Part shown: positions 38,310-52,164 of the stretch, piece by piece
Position numbering within the stretch: the stretch's first letter is position 1
How the letters are laid out: the number at the start of each line of letters is the position of its first letter
DNA from: Perkinsus marinus ATCC 50983
Lineage: Eukaryota; Perkinsozoa; Perkinsida; Perkinsidae
Reading direction: 5' to 3'
NCBI RefSeq assembly: GCF_000006405.1
Contig: NW_003205123.1
Span: 77,060-141,059, forward strand
DNA: 64,000 nucleotides
Made by a program: the position numbers and the translations under genes
Notes under the pieces: model-generated
Seen by the model: only the letters and a program-made list of their open reading frames with translations
Told to the model about the DNA's origin: nothing
Databases searched by the model: none

Positions 38310-39238
38310 GTCCTCAGTAGCTCATCAAATTTACGAGGTTCACGATCAGTGTAAATATTACTTAACTTGCTGCTAGTGGTGGAACGCACACCTGCCAACA
38401 GTTTCCCTACGATAGCCTCTCTCGTGTGCTTGGGTTGAGCAGTCTGTTGTAGTAGAGGTATGGAAGGCTTTGGGGGACTAGTAGGGGTATTGGATATTGT
38501 TACTAGAGCGTACTGCATTTCTATGGCTGAGGTCAGCCGTGTACGTGGTAGTTTCGTACTGTGGCAAGGCTAGTAGACATGACATAGCACATGTATGACT
38601 GTAATCCAGTACTTGCGATCCCTTTGTCGTCGAGTACCGACTGCAGTGTCTATTGATCGTACTCACGGTGAAGGTGGCAGCTTCTTACACCCTGGTTGAA
38701 TGTGTTACGCGTGTATAGTGGGTTGGTGGGGTAGGCCATCGACGGTCGATGGGAACTCATCGTAGAGCTCAACAGCATCTTACAATGGTATTTACACGAT
38801 AATGTATTGAGCATAAAGGCAACTCATCCATTCTATCGACTACAGAAATAAGGTTTGATCAAAAAGTCTTTTTGAACGACTCCATGTTCGCTCGTGAGCT
38901 TTCGATCGAACTGCAAACCGTCTATGGGATGCGACGACAATGGAGGCTGACGTATCCATCAATGGGACTCGACGTGTGAGATCCCACACCGTAGAGTGGC
39001 CCCCATCAAGAAAGCGATACTTATCGTCTTGATTTCTAATGCGGTGCGTAAAAGCATCTGAGCGCCGCGCTCGCCGACGAATCTTTCGGGAATCTTCCAG
39101 TTTCGGTCACTGCGAAACGTTCAACGGTTGAACTTCAACCATAAGACTCTGATGAATTCCTATCTGATGACTGAACGACAACCATGATAACACACTGAAC
39201 GCGCGGTGGTTACAGCTTGCATTTTGCATATCCACAGC
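38310..39238. other. Intergenic region
   Basis: No exon or RNA gene recognised. A CAG just before the next ATG (39236-39238) could serve as a trans-splice acceptor (inference). Confidence 0.5.
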
Positions 39239-40150
39239 ATGTCTTCCCTCCTTTTCTCAGCTCTGTGCGGAGTTCTGATCTTCACCCCTGCTGGTGGTCA
39301 GTCTACCACCAATCCAGCGACTGTCGGCAGTAGCACTACTACTTCTATCCCTTCAACGGTCGTCACTACTACTGGACAGTCTACCACTGCTCCAGCTACA
39401 ATCGGCAGTAGCACTGTCACTCCCGCATCCTCAACAACCGTCACTACTGCGGTGACTACACCGGCTACTACTACGGTCAGCGAGGATGTGGTGATGCGTA
39501 CTTGTGACGTTTATTGCCGAGGCCTCAATGGTCCCGAGTCGTTCTGTAAGAACTGGTTGGATGATGCTGTGTGCCAGGGTGGTAACCAACCCTGTGGAGC
39601 TCTTGACGTATGCGGGCCAGCAGTGTCGACTGGTACGACGTTCCACCCACGATGTGATGAGATGTGTCAAGGTCTGAACGATGTTACTTCCTACTGCAAG
39701 TGGTGGATGGACATTCCTGTCTGCCAAGGTGGTGATCAGCCATGCGGTGACGTCTCCATCTGCACAGCACAGACTTGGCCGCCTGCAAGCACTCCTCCTT
39801 TCATCAACGGTCCTCATCAGTATCATTCCCCGACCTGTGATACGTACTGCCAAGGTCTCAATGACGAGGGTTCCTATTGCAAATGGTGGGCGGCCGAGCC
39901 TGTGTGTCAGGGAGGTAACCAGGCGTGCACTCCTGACGTTTGTGGTGTCGGAGAGGCTACACCTGCAACCACTACGGATACCTTCCATATGGGCCAGAAC
40001 GCCAATTGCGACGCTTACTGTGAGGATATAAATCCCGATATGATTTTAGAGAAGTCTCACTGCAAGTGGTGGCTCCATGTCGCCGTTTGCCACCAGGGTG
40101 ATCAAGTATGCACTCCTAGTGTGTGTGAGAATTATACTCCGTCTCCATGA
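39239..40150 (+). CDS. Secreted protein: Thr/Ser-rich stalk and four cysteine repeats
   Basis: Single exon, 303 aa. MSSLLFSALCGVLIFTPAGG is a typical signal peptide. Residues ~22-90 are a mucin-like Thr/Ser/Ala/Pro tract with repeated TTTGQSTTAPATIGSST-type words, a likely O-glycosylation region. Then come four units of about 40-55 residues with the pattern C-x3-C-x(8-13)-C-K-x-W-x5-V-C-x-x-G-x-Q-x-C-x4-5-C, for example CDTYCQGLNDEGSYCKWW followed by PVCQGGNQACTPDVC. Six cysteines per unit suggest three disulfides. Units 2 and 3 are closest; unit 4 is divergent with an insertion. There is no membrane anchor. I cannot name the domain; the architecture suits a wall or host-contact protein (inference). 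An ATG at 39206 is in frame but would spoil the signal peptide. Confidence 0.85.
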   Translation: MSSLLFSALCGVLIFTPAGGQSTTNPATVGSSTTTSIPSTVVTTTGQSTTAPATIGSSTVTPASSTTVTTAVTTPATTTVSEDVVMRTCDVYCRGLNGPESFCKNWLDDAVCQGGNQPCGALDVCGPAVSTGTTFHPRCDEMCQGLNDVTSYCKWWMDIPVCQGGDQPCGDVSICTAQTWPPASTPPFINGPHQYHSPTCDTYCQGLNDEGSYCKWWAAEPVCQGGNQACTPDVCGVGEATPATTTDTFHMGQNANCDAYCEDINPDMILEKSHCKWWLHVAVCHQGDQVCTPSVCENYTPSP

Positions 40151-41175
40151 TGCTATATCTCATGTATATGATGCTCAACCAATAATGGTTTATGTAGATT
40201 ATATATCGTGTGCTCATCCATCCAGCTCTTGTGTTATTGAGTGGTCGGAGCAACGTTGGCGGGTAACAATGGGATGACTTTGCCGTGCAGATAGTGGGAG
40301 TATATGAGACCTTTAGGAAGACTCCTACCTGGTGAGGAATGAAAGGAGTCGCGTTAATTAATATACCGTCAAATAATCAAATATAATCACTACCGAAATA
40401 AGTGGACAGAACACTGAGCAAATTGTTCTATCTGCAGTGGGAGCACCAGCGCGCTGGATGAACCTTCTCCTTGTTAGTGCCCTGATTAAGGAGATTTTAC
40501 TGTTATCACTGTTGTGTCATAATAGGGGGAGATTTTGAGATCGTGATATGGAGTAACTCCTTAGCACCACAACCTAAGCCTAATGATAACTCGTCAAGTA
40601 CGAGTTATCTGGGAATAACCAATTGACCGTCAACCAGTTACCTATATTAGGGAGCACGGGGAATCGCTTCAAAGGGTACATTTGATAGCCTGTGATCGGC
40701 TCTGAATACGTAACGTCTCGTCTATACGAGGCCCAACTAGCTACACAGTTTCTTTTTTTTGCCGGGCATTACAAGGATAAAGCTTATCAATGTCAAATCC
40801 AATCCGCGCAAGTGGATCGTGGGCGCGGTGAGGCAGACCACGTACAAAAGTTGACATGACAAAGGTTACCGTAAACATCCTACATGTCAGTGCCCACTTA
40901 AGTGAAAATGAATCTCGCTCCGAGGCGTGCGCGGATTACATAAGCGGAGCGAAGTGATTCACGAATGCCACTTTGAGGAATAGATGTTATAGCTACTGTA
41001 CATAGTGTGGAGCGGTTCTGGGCTAGTTGGAGGAAGATTAGTCATGTTGGGGTGTCGCGTTGAAAGTGAATCTTTAAAGAGGATGTTACTCATGAGGGAA
41101 TTTGGAATTTGTATGGTCAATGAGGTCGACTAGAGAGAGCGATTGACTCAGTTCCCATAGAGAGTTCCTTTAACA
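40151..41175. other. Intergenic region
   Basis: No coding signal. Contains one copy of AGCGGAGCGAAG at 40943-40954 and a poly-T tract at about 40751-40758. Confidence 0.5.
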
Positions 41176-43287
<2,112 letters not shown>

Positions 43288-43470
43288 AGGAGTATCACGA
43301 CATTCCTGTTGCTGCAGTTACTGCCCGCCTTGTATGACTACTGTTTCAACGCCTTGACAGGCTAAGTTCATCACACTCAGTTTGCCTCGCGTTTATCAGT
43401 GATACTAAGGGAAGTGGTCACAGTGGAGGGTCAAGATTAGAATACTACGAGTAGTTGAATTTCTACTACT

Positions 43471-46400
43471 ATGAATATGCTGCGTTCGCTGGCTCTGCAA
43501 TTTCTTCTCCTGTTGGTACTTGTAGTAGTCGACGTACAGGCCTGGTCAATACCATGGTTTGGGACCAAGAAGGTATGGGCTGAGTTAGGGGCTCAAGGGG
43601 ACATGATGTTGTGTCGGTTCAGAGAGCTCTGGGGGAGGTAGCGGAGTTGGACGAAGTGTCACTAGATGAGCTCCTAGTAACGGAGACTATCAGTGCTGTC
43701 CTCTTCTATGCACCGTGGAGCCCCTATTCTCAACAGGTAAGTTCACTACTACTACTACTAGCAGTGTGGGAACATATGTTTGGTTTCCTCAACTGAGCTC
43801 GTAAGCTTACTTGCTACATTATGAAAATTCACATACGATTTCGGGTAGAAGTATATAAATAGCAACGATAATTTCCTAAACTTTCCTCAGAATTTCCATA
43901 TTGTTACCAACATATGTAGATGACCATGTGCATATATATTTTCACGCTGACTACTGCTAGAGTGTGTAATGCATGTACGTAGGCCCTTCCTATGTGGGAG
44001 GTCGTGGCTGAGAAGTTGGCCTTGAGTAACCCTCCTATACCTGTAGGGCAAATTGATGCATCCAAGTACCCTGAGGTAGTAGTAGTTGTTATAATAACAT
44101 CAATTATGTTATAGTCGAATTTCATGTAAATGCAATTTTCTCTAGAGGGAAAGGTGCGCCTGGCATAAGTCATAAATATGGTATAAGTTAAAATAGGTAT
44201 ACGTAGGGGGACACCAAAAAGGTTAATATAAATACATTGTATGAATCTCTATCATCATTTTAAACGGGGAAAATAGTAGTATATGAGGAGTATGTATATT
44301 GGAGTTTCGCTCTAGTGATGTGAAAAACACTAGTGAAATATATATATCACGACTACTGCATACCTTCGCGAATATCGCGCTTTTCACAGAGTATTACGCC
44401 ACTTCACATAAAGGGAAGAAACCCCATTAAACGCGATCAGAATGAAATCCTCATGGTATCTTGAGCAACATAAGGGCACGTCATAATGGGCGCATGTGCA
44501 GCTGTGTGCTCACAGCATCCCACCCGGGTCTAGACATATGGGAATAGCTCATCGTCGTAGTTGATATGGACTTTCTCCCTTGTTATTCAAGCAGGTCCGA
44601 GTGAAGCACGAGATCCGCGCTAATCCGACAATAAAATTGTTCATAGACGAGGAAGCCTTCGAGTTCCCATTGGAGGAGGAGAGGACGTAGGGTGGATATA
44701 AGTCCTCGTGTCACAGCTCCTCTTCTTTCTCCTCTTCACAGGTGGGCTAATATAGTAAATTGGATCAACGAGAGAACGAATAGAGAGCAAGTCGTGTCTG
44801 ATGCAGAGGAGATGGACGTTTTCCTGGACGAGAACCCTCTGGCAATCGTCGGCTTATTCATTTCTGAAAGAGATTCTGACATGTATTATCGTGGATCGGA
44901 TTGGTGCGGAGTTCGATAGTCGCAGGTTCAAGAAGACCTCTCGTCATTTCGATGATGTTTCCTTCGCCGTAACGTACGGTAGTAACTCCCGTGAGATGGC
45001 CCAATACTTGGTGAAGCAAGGGTAGTAGTGGTATAATGGGAGTATGTATAGTGCGCTCAACTGTCGGTGTTGGTGACTAGATGTCCTCGACGATGTGGCG
45101 GACCTCGCTAGGTGCCACGTGTTTACTCAACTTTAGATGGTCTGCTCGCCTATTTGGGGCGGGATAGGTCTCCGGTTCGAATCGCAGGCCGGATATTCTT
45201 CATAGTTTTTCTGTACACATATCTTTAGGGAGGCATCGCATTAGGATTTTCTTATTTTTGCGACAACGGCCGTCCATTGAGTCCCCGATTGAATATCCAG
45301 CCGTGTTGGAGTATAGTCATCCTTCCTCGTTTGTGTAATGTGCATACGCGTACCCTTGAAATGATCGTAATTGCAATACGTAGTTGCGCTTGGTCACGCA
45401 CTCAACTGGCCTCAGCTGGGGAATCAAACATATTTTCCAATGGTGTGGTATGCCCTATTTCGACGTCCCCTCGTTCAGTAAAATCGAGAGGATGCCCACG
45501 AGGTTCCCAACGTTGGTGATGCTCTATCACCACGACGAGAAGGCCGCGATCTATGACGGTGATATGGGCGACTATCACAAGGTACGCGGAAAACGGCAGT
45601 AGTGTTGGTGAAGAAGAGTTTGGGGTCTATCAGGTTGATCAGTTTATCCTTTCTCGTCGTGTACCGATGGTTACGGAGCTCTCAGCAGAGACTGCTGATC
45701 AAGTAATGCGAAGTGCCGGAATCGAACTCATGACCATTCGATGGACGTAGTGTTGTGTAGATATTCTCGAGTGGTATGCCTACGATATTCCTCTTCCGTG
45801 ACCCTGAGTCGGAAGTGGGCCAGAAAGCTGAGGCCGCTTTGAGGGAGGCAAGCACTACCCTAAGAGGTAACACCAATCGCCGTTGAGATCGTCTACAGAG
45901 TACCTTCAAATGAGCATCAATCACTCTGCTATGCATACCTATTCCATGTCTTCTCAAAAAGTTTTATATATAAAGTCTTTTGGTCAAGTTTAGAATGTCA
46001 ACTGAACAAACTTTACCTGTTCTGCTGTGAAATCATTCGACAGGTCTGGACTCGCACATGTTGTAATATTGGGCATCCAGGTTCAGTCGTCTTCGCTCTG
46101 GCTAGCGATAAGAACAACGCCATCCAGCAACAGCTGTTCCACGAGCTCTCACTTGAGAACGTAACAAGCTCATCTTGAGGCATTCACCTTGTGAGTATTT
46201 CTCTAGTTGGAACCGTCGGATTTCCCTACCACACGTTTGGTTTATCGCTCCACTCGTTCCCATCAACATCGTCAGTACATGGACGTGAAGGCGCGGAAAT
46301 ATCGTATTGATGCTGGATACGGTGCACGGACATGTCCACCAGGTAAGAGCCTCGATACCGTAACTTGGTCGCATCGTATCGATTCAGTTACCTCTCCTGA

Positions 46401-47120
46401 CCATTACCGCTCCTTCGCCCATCAGTACATCAAAGGGATGATCAACCCCTACAAGCGGTCAGAACCCCTGCCCGTCTACTATGGCAACGAGCCAGTCGTC
46501 CAGGTGGGTCCTTGGCTCGGTCACTGTGTGTGAGTGTACAGCCTCAGGCGGTCGGTAGCAACTTCCAAGAGCTCGTCCTCGACTCTCCTCAAGATGTCCT
46601 TGTTGATTTCTACGCACCATGGTGTGGTCATTGCAGACAGTTCGAGCCCACCTATAAATCTCTGGGGGAGACTCTCAAGCCTTTGAGGAATACGTAGGTT
46701 TCCATTTGAGGCATCACTGTTGCTATTATGGACTACTTATCAGATTGCGAATTGTGAAAATAGATGCGACACAAAACGAGGTCCCAGTGCAGATCAGTGG
46801 ATTCCCGACTATACTGCTATACCCAGCTGGTGAGCTCTTCATATGATGTCGCTCAGGCCGACTAGTCCTTATATCAGGCAAAAAGGATTCTCCAGTGGAA
46901 TTTCGTCAACAGCGAACTATACCTGTCATGACTGAGTAAGTCTTCCGGGTATGCTCTTGCCTCCATTTTTGTGTGTGTAGGTTTCTCAAAGCACACTGTA
47001 CCAACTCCCTCACACTTTCTCGGGAGGATCCCAACTCTCGGTGGCAGGTAAGCTCATATGAGTTTTTGTACGAAACATTAGTTGCATCCTTTTCAGGGAT
47101 TAAGCCCCGACGAGCTGTAA
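43471..47120 (+). CDS. PDI: Protein disulfide isomerase with one redox-dead domain
   Basis: ER folding enzyme. Seventeen exons: 43471-43572, 43623-43736, 43983-44075, 44595-44686, 44742-44882, 44926-45021, 45416-45581, 45634-45702, 45761-45866, 46087-46160, 46207-46342, 46388-46503, 46542-46693, 46744-46829, 46878-46935, 46981-47047, 47097-47120; 563 aa, all in phase. Signal peptide MNMLRSLALQFLLLLVLVVV. Four thioredoxin folds are expected (a-b-b'-a'). In domain a the active site reads APWSPYS, so both catalytic cysteines are replaced by serine. Domain a' has the classic VDFYAPWCGHCRQFEPTYKS and SGFPTILLYPAG. The C-terminus is SPDEL, a variant of KDEL, for ER retention. The b and b' parts (TSRHFDDVSFAVTYG, SGMPTIFLFRDPES) are weakly conserved as usual. 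Confidence 0.88.
43762..43913. repeat. Intron-borne repeat element, copy 3 (PDI intron 2)
   Basis: CAGTGTGGGAACATATGTTTG at the left, internal TTCCTCAACTGAGCTCG, GGTAGAAGTATA and CTTTCCTCAGAATTTCC, right end TTGTTACCAACATATG, then GTAGATGACCATGTGCATAT exactly as after copy 1. Confidence 0.65.
44076..44594 (+). other. Long PDI intron 3 with (GTA)n start
   Basis: 519-nt intron that opens GTAGTAGTAGTTG at the splice site and ends TTCAAGCAG. A/T-rich; no exon or RNA gene seen inside. Confidence 0.6.
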
Positions 47121-47602
47121 ATAGAGTAAACCAGTTGCAATTGCCACTGGTTAATTGACAACTCCCTCGTATTCCTGTGTATTTCCAACTATTGTTGTCT
47201 GAGGGTAATTCGTCAGTGATAGGTTTCGTTGTATTTACAAACATGCTATTGCGTTAATACGTAGTTATATTGACAAAGACACGCGCATTAAGCCTCATTG
47301 TGTTGAAATTAATAACATAGTTGTTAATAATAAAGATAGAAAATAATGTGTTGAATAATATATATAGATATATTATTTATATGCTTATTCATTAGCAATA
47401 TTACTGGCATATATATTTATAGTTGTAGCATGCGCCTTGTCAGTTGAATTGAACTAAAACGAAAGAGATAACCACGCTTTACTGGATACGACATTCACAT
47501 ATGCAAGATATGCAAAGATTCAACACAAGGATGAAAAACCTTCGAAATACCAATCGCGATCAGCATATCTGCATCTGACGGGTTGAATCATGTATGAGGG
47601 GT
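47121..47602. other. Convergent intergenic region, very A/T-rich
   Basis: Lies between the 3' ends of PDI and the TauE-like gene. 47290-47420 is almost pure A/T (TAATATATATAGATATATTA). No gene seen. Confidence 0.6.
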
Positions 47603-48860
47603 TTATAAGTACTTAATAAGGCCGGCCACGGTGACCATGATTGCAGCGAAGGCAATCATCGTTGCTAGAAGGAGAACTAGTAGAGACGTTAGACCATGCT
47701 GCTTCACAATAGAGTCGATTATAGTCTGACAAACCAGAGTGCCAATAAACGCTGCTGAGGAGTACACAACCTACAGGATAATCGTTGGTGAAGGGATAGG
47801 AGGGCTCAGGCTACAGCGTAGTTCCATGGGACGAGTCCTGCCATAATGAAGGCCAATGCCGCTGATGAGGAAGTGAACAAAATCAGAGTTGCTGTTGTCG
47901 CTGTGCAAATCTGCGGGGCGGACAGTGGGAGATCCCATAGGGGTATTACTTGCCTGAGGGAGTACTCCGAGATTGAGCATGAGGGGCCCTAACATCATAC
48001 CGCCTCCGATGCCTAGGAGGCCCGCTACGATGCCAGCAGCGAACGTAGCTATCGAATACGTGACAAAACTTCGGCAGGTCCACAAGACATCACCTGGCTG
48101 AGGGGAATGTCGTTGTTATGGTAGAAGGGCCTAGTACCACCAACGAAGGGATAAGCAACCTCTGTCTTGGTCGCAGTGTCGAGTACAACAGACCGCCCTG
48201 TGAAGAGGCCGAAGAGTATAAGCCAAGTCATCACTATAGCAGATAGGGCCCAATAGGCTGGCCCACAGTAGGGTATGGCATCGGGGATCATGGACCTCCA
48301 ATAGGAGGGCTATGGAGTAGTAGAATGGTGAAACACGACTCACTCAGTCCCTTTCCCGCATCGCAGCACTAGGAGTAGAATAAGAGCCGCCCATACAGTG
48401 CGCAGCTTGGTATGTTTATCGATGGGATACTTGATGATGGATAAGACGCAAGGACCATCGTCGGCCCTACCTGCCGGGCATCTCTGTCTATTAACCGCTG
48501 CCTCAAAAGACTGCTCTCATGACCGCGGTCATAGGTCGTCCTGCACAGGTCGGCGCGATAAGGATATAACGAATGAAGCTCCCTATCGCACTCCGAGAAG
48601 GGGGCCTTCGTCCCGGCTTTTGGCTGTTCACCGTCATTCACATCAGAATCAGCATCATATAATCGGGGACAATCTGCTGTATCATCCGTCTTCCAGTGGG
48701 AACTTCTTACTCCTTTCCTGAGTGGCGACTGCAGGAGGAGGCGGGGCACTCGACGATCTATTCTGACACTCTGCCCGATAGACTCTGACGCCTTTCCGGA
48801 AGGTGATAGCCGATGTGATGCCAAGAATAATTGGCATCGTTATGATGACCAACCACGTCG
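47603..48860 (-). CDS. TauE/SafE-family (sulfite/anion exporter-like) membrane protein
   Basis: Exons resolved toward the C-terminus: about 48850-48711, 48676-48471, 48429-48344, 48295-48138, 48093-47954, 47910-47815, 47770-47603. Conserved family features: LLPTWLVIITMPIILGITSA with FRKGVRVYRAE, YPIDKHTKLRTVWAALILLL, IPYCGPAYWALSAIVMTWL, YPFVGGDVLWT, AGIVAGLLGIGGGMMLGPLM, TLILFTSSSAALAFIMAGLVPW and two final membrane helices. The second GIGGG half-motif of TauE proteins is thus intact. The intron at 47953-47911 uses a GC donor (CAG|GCAAGT). The N-terminal half, including the first GIGGG-like repeat, must lie upstream but was not resolved; fragments such as ASLGGFIPNSRARHL and MAGALIGALVQ near 49040-48880 look like it but are broken by a stop or frame change. 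Confidence 0.75.
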
Positions 48861-51590
48861 GGAGGAGCCGCGTTCGAGGGCCTGGGCGCTACCAGTAGAT
48901 GAGCCCCGACCGCTTGAACGAGAGCTCCAATGAGAGCCCCTGCCATCTCCATCGAGGGAGTCTATAAAAGGCCTCTCAGCCTGAGGTGACGTGCACGGGA
49001 GTTCGGGATGAACCCACCCAGGGAGGCCCCGCAGATGCTAGCCTGACAGCAAATACTCGGCGTAGGGCGCTAGCGAAGCGATGGGACCTGCGATAGTCCC
49101 GTCGAAGCTTTGGTTGAGAAACGCGGAAGGAGAATTCCGAGAGTAACGAATATACCCCCACCCCCCACCCCTGCAGAGACCGCCAATCCTCAGATCTGTC
49201 GTATACTAAAAGCATTGGAAGTGTCCTTACCCGATGAGAGGAACCAAATGAAAAGAGCTTCATCGTACTATAGCCATTCTGTGAAGACCTGTTTCTCGAT
49301 GCACACATCGTCATAGACGTCCTGGAGCAGGAGCACACCAAATAAACCTGTGGCATGAAGAAAATGATGGGGACCCGAGCTAAGGAACCATCGTATAGCC
49401 TTTTGGAGTAGTGGACTATCGCTTTAGAGTATTCCTTCCTGAATTACCTCTGTGCGAAGACTGAGGCATCCTCTAGGGCAATCCCCTCTGGACCACATTG
49501 TTGTGATTATTAAGAGTGAAGGATGGCAGAACGGGGTAGTCTCTATCGGTGCAGACCAAGTAGGCTGATGATGGCGGCATCTGCCAGACCTCATAATCAG
49601 GCTATGGGGGTATTCTTACTGTACGAGGAAATAGGCTGGTGAAGAGGCCGACACTACGGCGCATTATAATGATGCTGTTGGATCTGTTGTGGTATACAAT
49701 AATAACTCAACACCAATATGTGGCATAGGATATTGGTAGTGATAGTAGGAAATTGGTGGTGGTGATAGCTATTCGGAAGTACACCTAACAGTCGCTGCCT
49801 TTCGACGGTCGAGGCAAAACCATCCCGACTCCAACATCGACATACATGCCAGAGCTGCTGACAGGGTGGCATCCTTCTTCACGATGATGTTGATGCTACT
49901 GCGACACCGCCCCTGTTGGCGTCATCATCGTCCCGACCAACGGCAGCAGCGTTACTATTACCACCGAGGTATAGTAAAGATAACACCAAAAGAAGTAGGA
50001 GGGAAGGAGGAACATCCGATAGTGATCGGATAGCAAATCCGCGTTGACTGACCACAGCATGAATGGTCTTTGGGAATAAGTCCTCGTATGGTTCAATGAC
50101 CGTGGAATGGAAGAGCTCCTCCCCTTTAACGGTAACGGGCAAAGACACAGCTTCAGACCTCGTACCGTATGAGGAGACTGAGAAGGCAACACATGCGATG
50201 ATTGAGACCATCAGAAAGAAGGAAGGTCCGAAGGGGCTTCGATGTTGCAGCAGCAGTAGTCGAGACATGGAAAATGACCACTGTGAAGATATGAAGGGAA
50301 GAGGTGAACTCAAGGACGGAATGTGTGATGAGAGATATAGCCCAAGATGAACCAACATTTGCAGAATACGAGAGGGCCTTCACAATTGACAAGCCACGTC
50401 AACCTGTCCAGTTAGAATGCAGCATAGCATACTCGGACGTCTATACGAGATTTACATTATCAGATTATGCTATATATAGGTAGATGTGGCCGATACAAAA
50501 ATGCCCTCGACGAAAGTAGCGATGGAGTGGTACGTTTAACATATGGTACTATACAAGACCTCGGTGGGTCCGGAAGAATGATATGAAGAAGGCTATCGCG
50601 ATGACCATGGGTTTAGGGGATTCCTCCATGCCTGAGAGGAAGGCCCATATTCAATCGCCCATCCCTCTGTATTACCATGGACCGAGACTGTCCTTAAACA
50701 TGAGACTTCTACCTCTACAGAGACAGCTGCCAGGTATGGTGACTGCTGTCCTTGCTGGTGCCGTCCCGTCTAAACTGACCGGGTGGAGCGTCGTGTGCCT
50801 CTTGCAAGGAACCATGTTGGGCCGTCTCTTCCTCCTCCTCTGCTGCTGTGGTGCCTTGGGAATACAGAACTACTGCCAAGACTAGAAAAATGATGGATGG
50901 TGGAGTGTTGCTGATGATCCCTCCGCGGTGATAAGGTTTCACGAGGGGGCCTCCCAGCTGCATCACAGATGCTTTCCCGATAAAATTCATCATTTGACCG
51001 TCATTAACGGAAGGCGACGTTATTATAGGATCACTCCCTGCCCCCGTCCACCCAGAGGCCGGAGCTATGATGAATAAGATTAATAAAAAGAAGACCAAGT
51101 GAATGGAAGAACCTCGTCTACGACCACCACCGAAAATAGGTCTTGATGATGTATCGTACATTGGCTGGAGGACCTATCGGAAAAATTAAACCTAAAAGGC
51201 GTGAAGTTTGGCCTGATGCGTATAAGGTACAGGATAGATGAAACATAACATTCACCGCGTCACATCTTTAGCATCACGCTTCCTGTGTCACTCCTGGTCA
51301 AGTGTCTGGCGCTCGGTCCCCGCTCATTCTGTCAACTCCTTCTCGGCCACAACGTTTCCACAATAATTTACTATCAGTAAATTCTATAAAGTAAAAGAAA
51401 CCCGATATGTAATCCAGTTACAGTAAAAGAGACGCAATCGGCCCAGGGCGTGCGCTCTCGCGGTCCTGACCAGTCTGTAACACTGAACACAAGATGAGAC
51501 GTGTATGTAAAGGAGGATGTATGTACGTCAGAACTTGGGTCTGCGTACGAATGTAGCACGGAAATGCACACACTGCTATCATAGCAGTCT
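48861..51590. other. Unresolved stretch with minus-strand membrane-type open frames
   Basis: Probably 5' exons of the TauE-like gene and perhaps another gene. Two minus-strand frames look coding: 50358-49879 (159 codons, one hydrophobic segment LLLLLVLSLLYLGG then an Asp run) and 51161-50715 (148 codons, signal-like LVFFLLILFIIAPASG and a second hydrophobic segment followed by a Glu run). Their similar lay-out (Pro-Ser, hydrophobic segment, acidic run) hints at a repeated unit. No family could be assigned. Confidence 0.35.
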
Positions 51591-51690
51591 NNNNNNNNNN
51601 NNNNNNNNNNNNNNNNNNNNNNNNNNNNNNNNNNNNNNNNNNNNNNNNNNNNNNNNNNNNNNNNNNNNNNNNNNNNNNNNNNNNNNNNNN
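51591..51690. other. Assembly gap (100 N)
   Basis: Run of exactly 100 N between the unresolved region and the 14-3-3 cluster. Confidence 0.99.
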
Positions 51691-52164
51691 TTTTCCTCGA
51701 AAGAGGGGTGCAAGTAAGCACGAGAGGCATGCCCGGAGCCGCTTTAACAACACGAGAGAGAAGCTTTCGGGAAAGAATCAGCGTTTTCATGGTAAGTCGA
51801 GCGTCGGCATACACATAGTTCAGAGTCAATACTTCCAGGAGACCGTTCGTAGCCGGAATTCATATCACATCCACGATTGCTAACTGACAACTCATTAACA
51901 AGACAATTCTCACATCACTATTGCGGACCGAGAAGGCGCAGTACGAGTTCTGGGGTTTCCGCTAGTAACGTGTCAAGAACTTTTCAAACGCAAGCAAAGA
52001 GGGTACAGGAAATCATACGCGAAAAGGACCTACCATGGTCGCAGCTCGGCGCATGCAGATTTGAACAATGAGATACCATGCACCCATCGATCCCCATGAT
52101 ACACACGAGAAAGTACTGATCACATGGCCGAATGAAATCAGAGTGCACGATAACGTGCGATCCA
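51691..52164. other. Region between gap and first 14-3-3 gene
   Basis: No exon recognised; contains the 3' flank of the first 14-3-3 gene. Confidence 0.5.

Noticed and set aside
45100-45200. A functional tRNA gene in PDI intron 6
   Set aside because: Only the B-box word is good; T-stem and acceptor do not pair, so a tRNA-like fragment at most.
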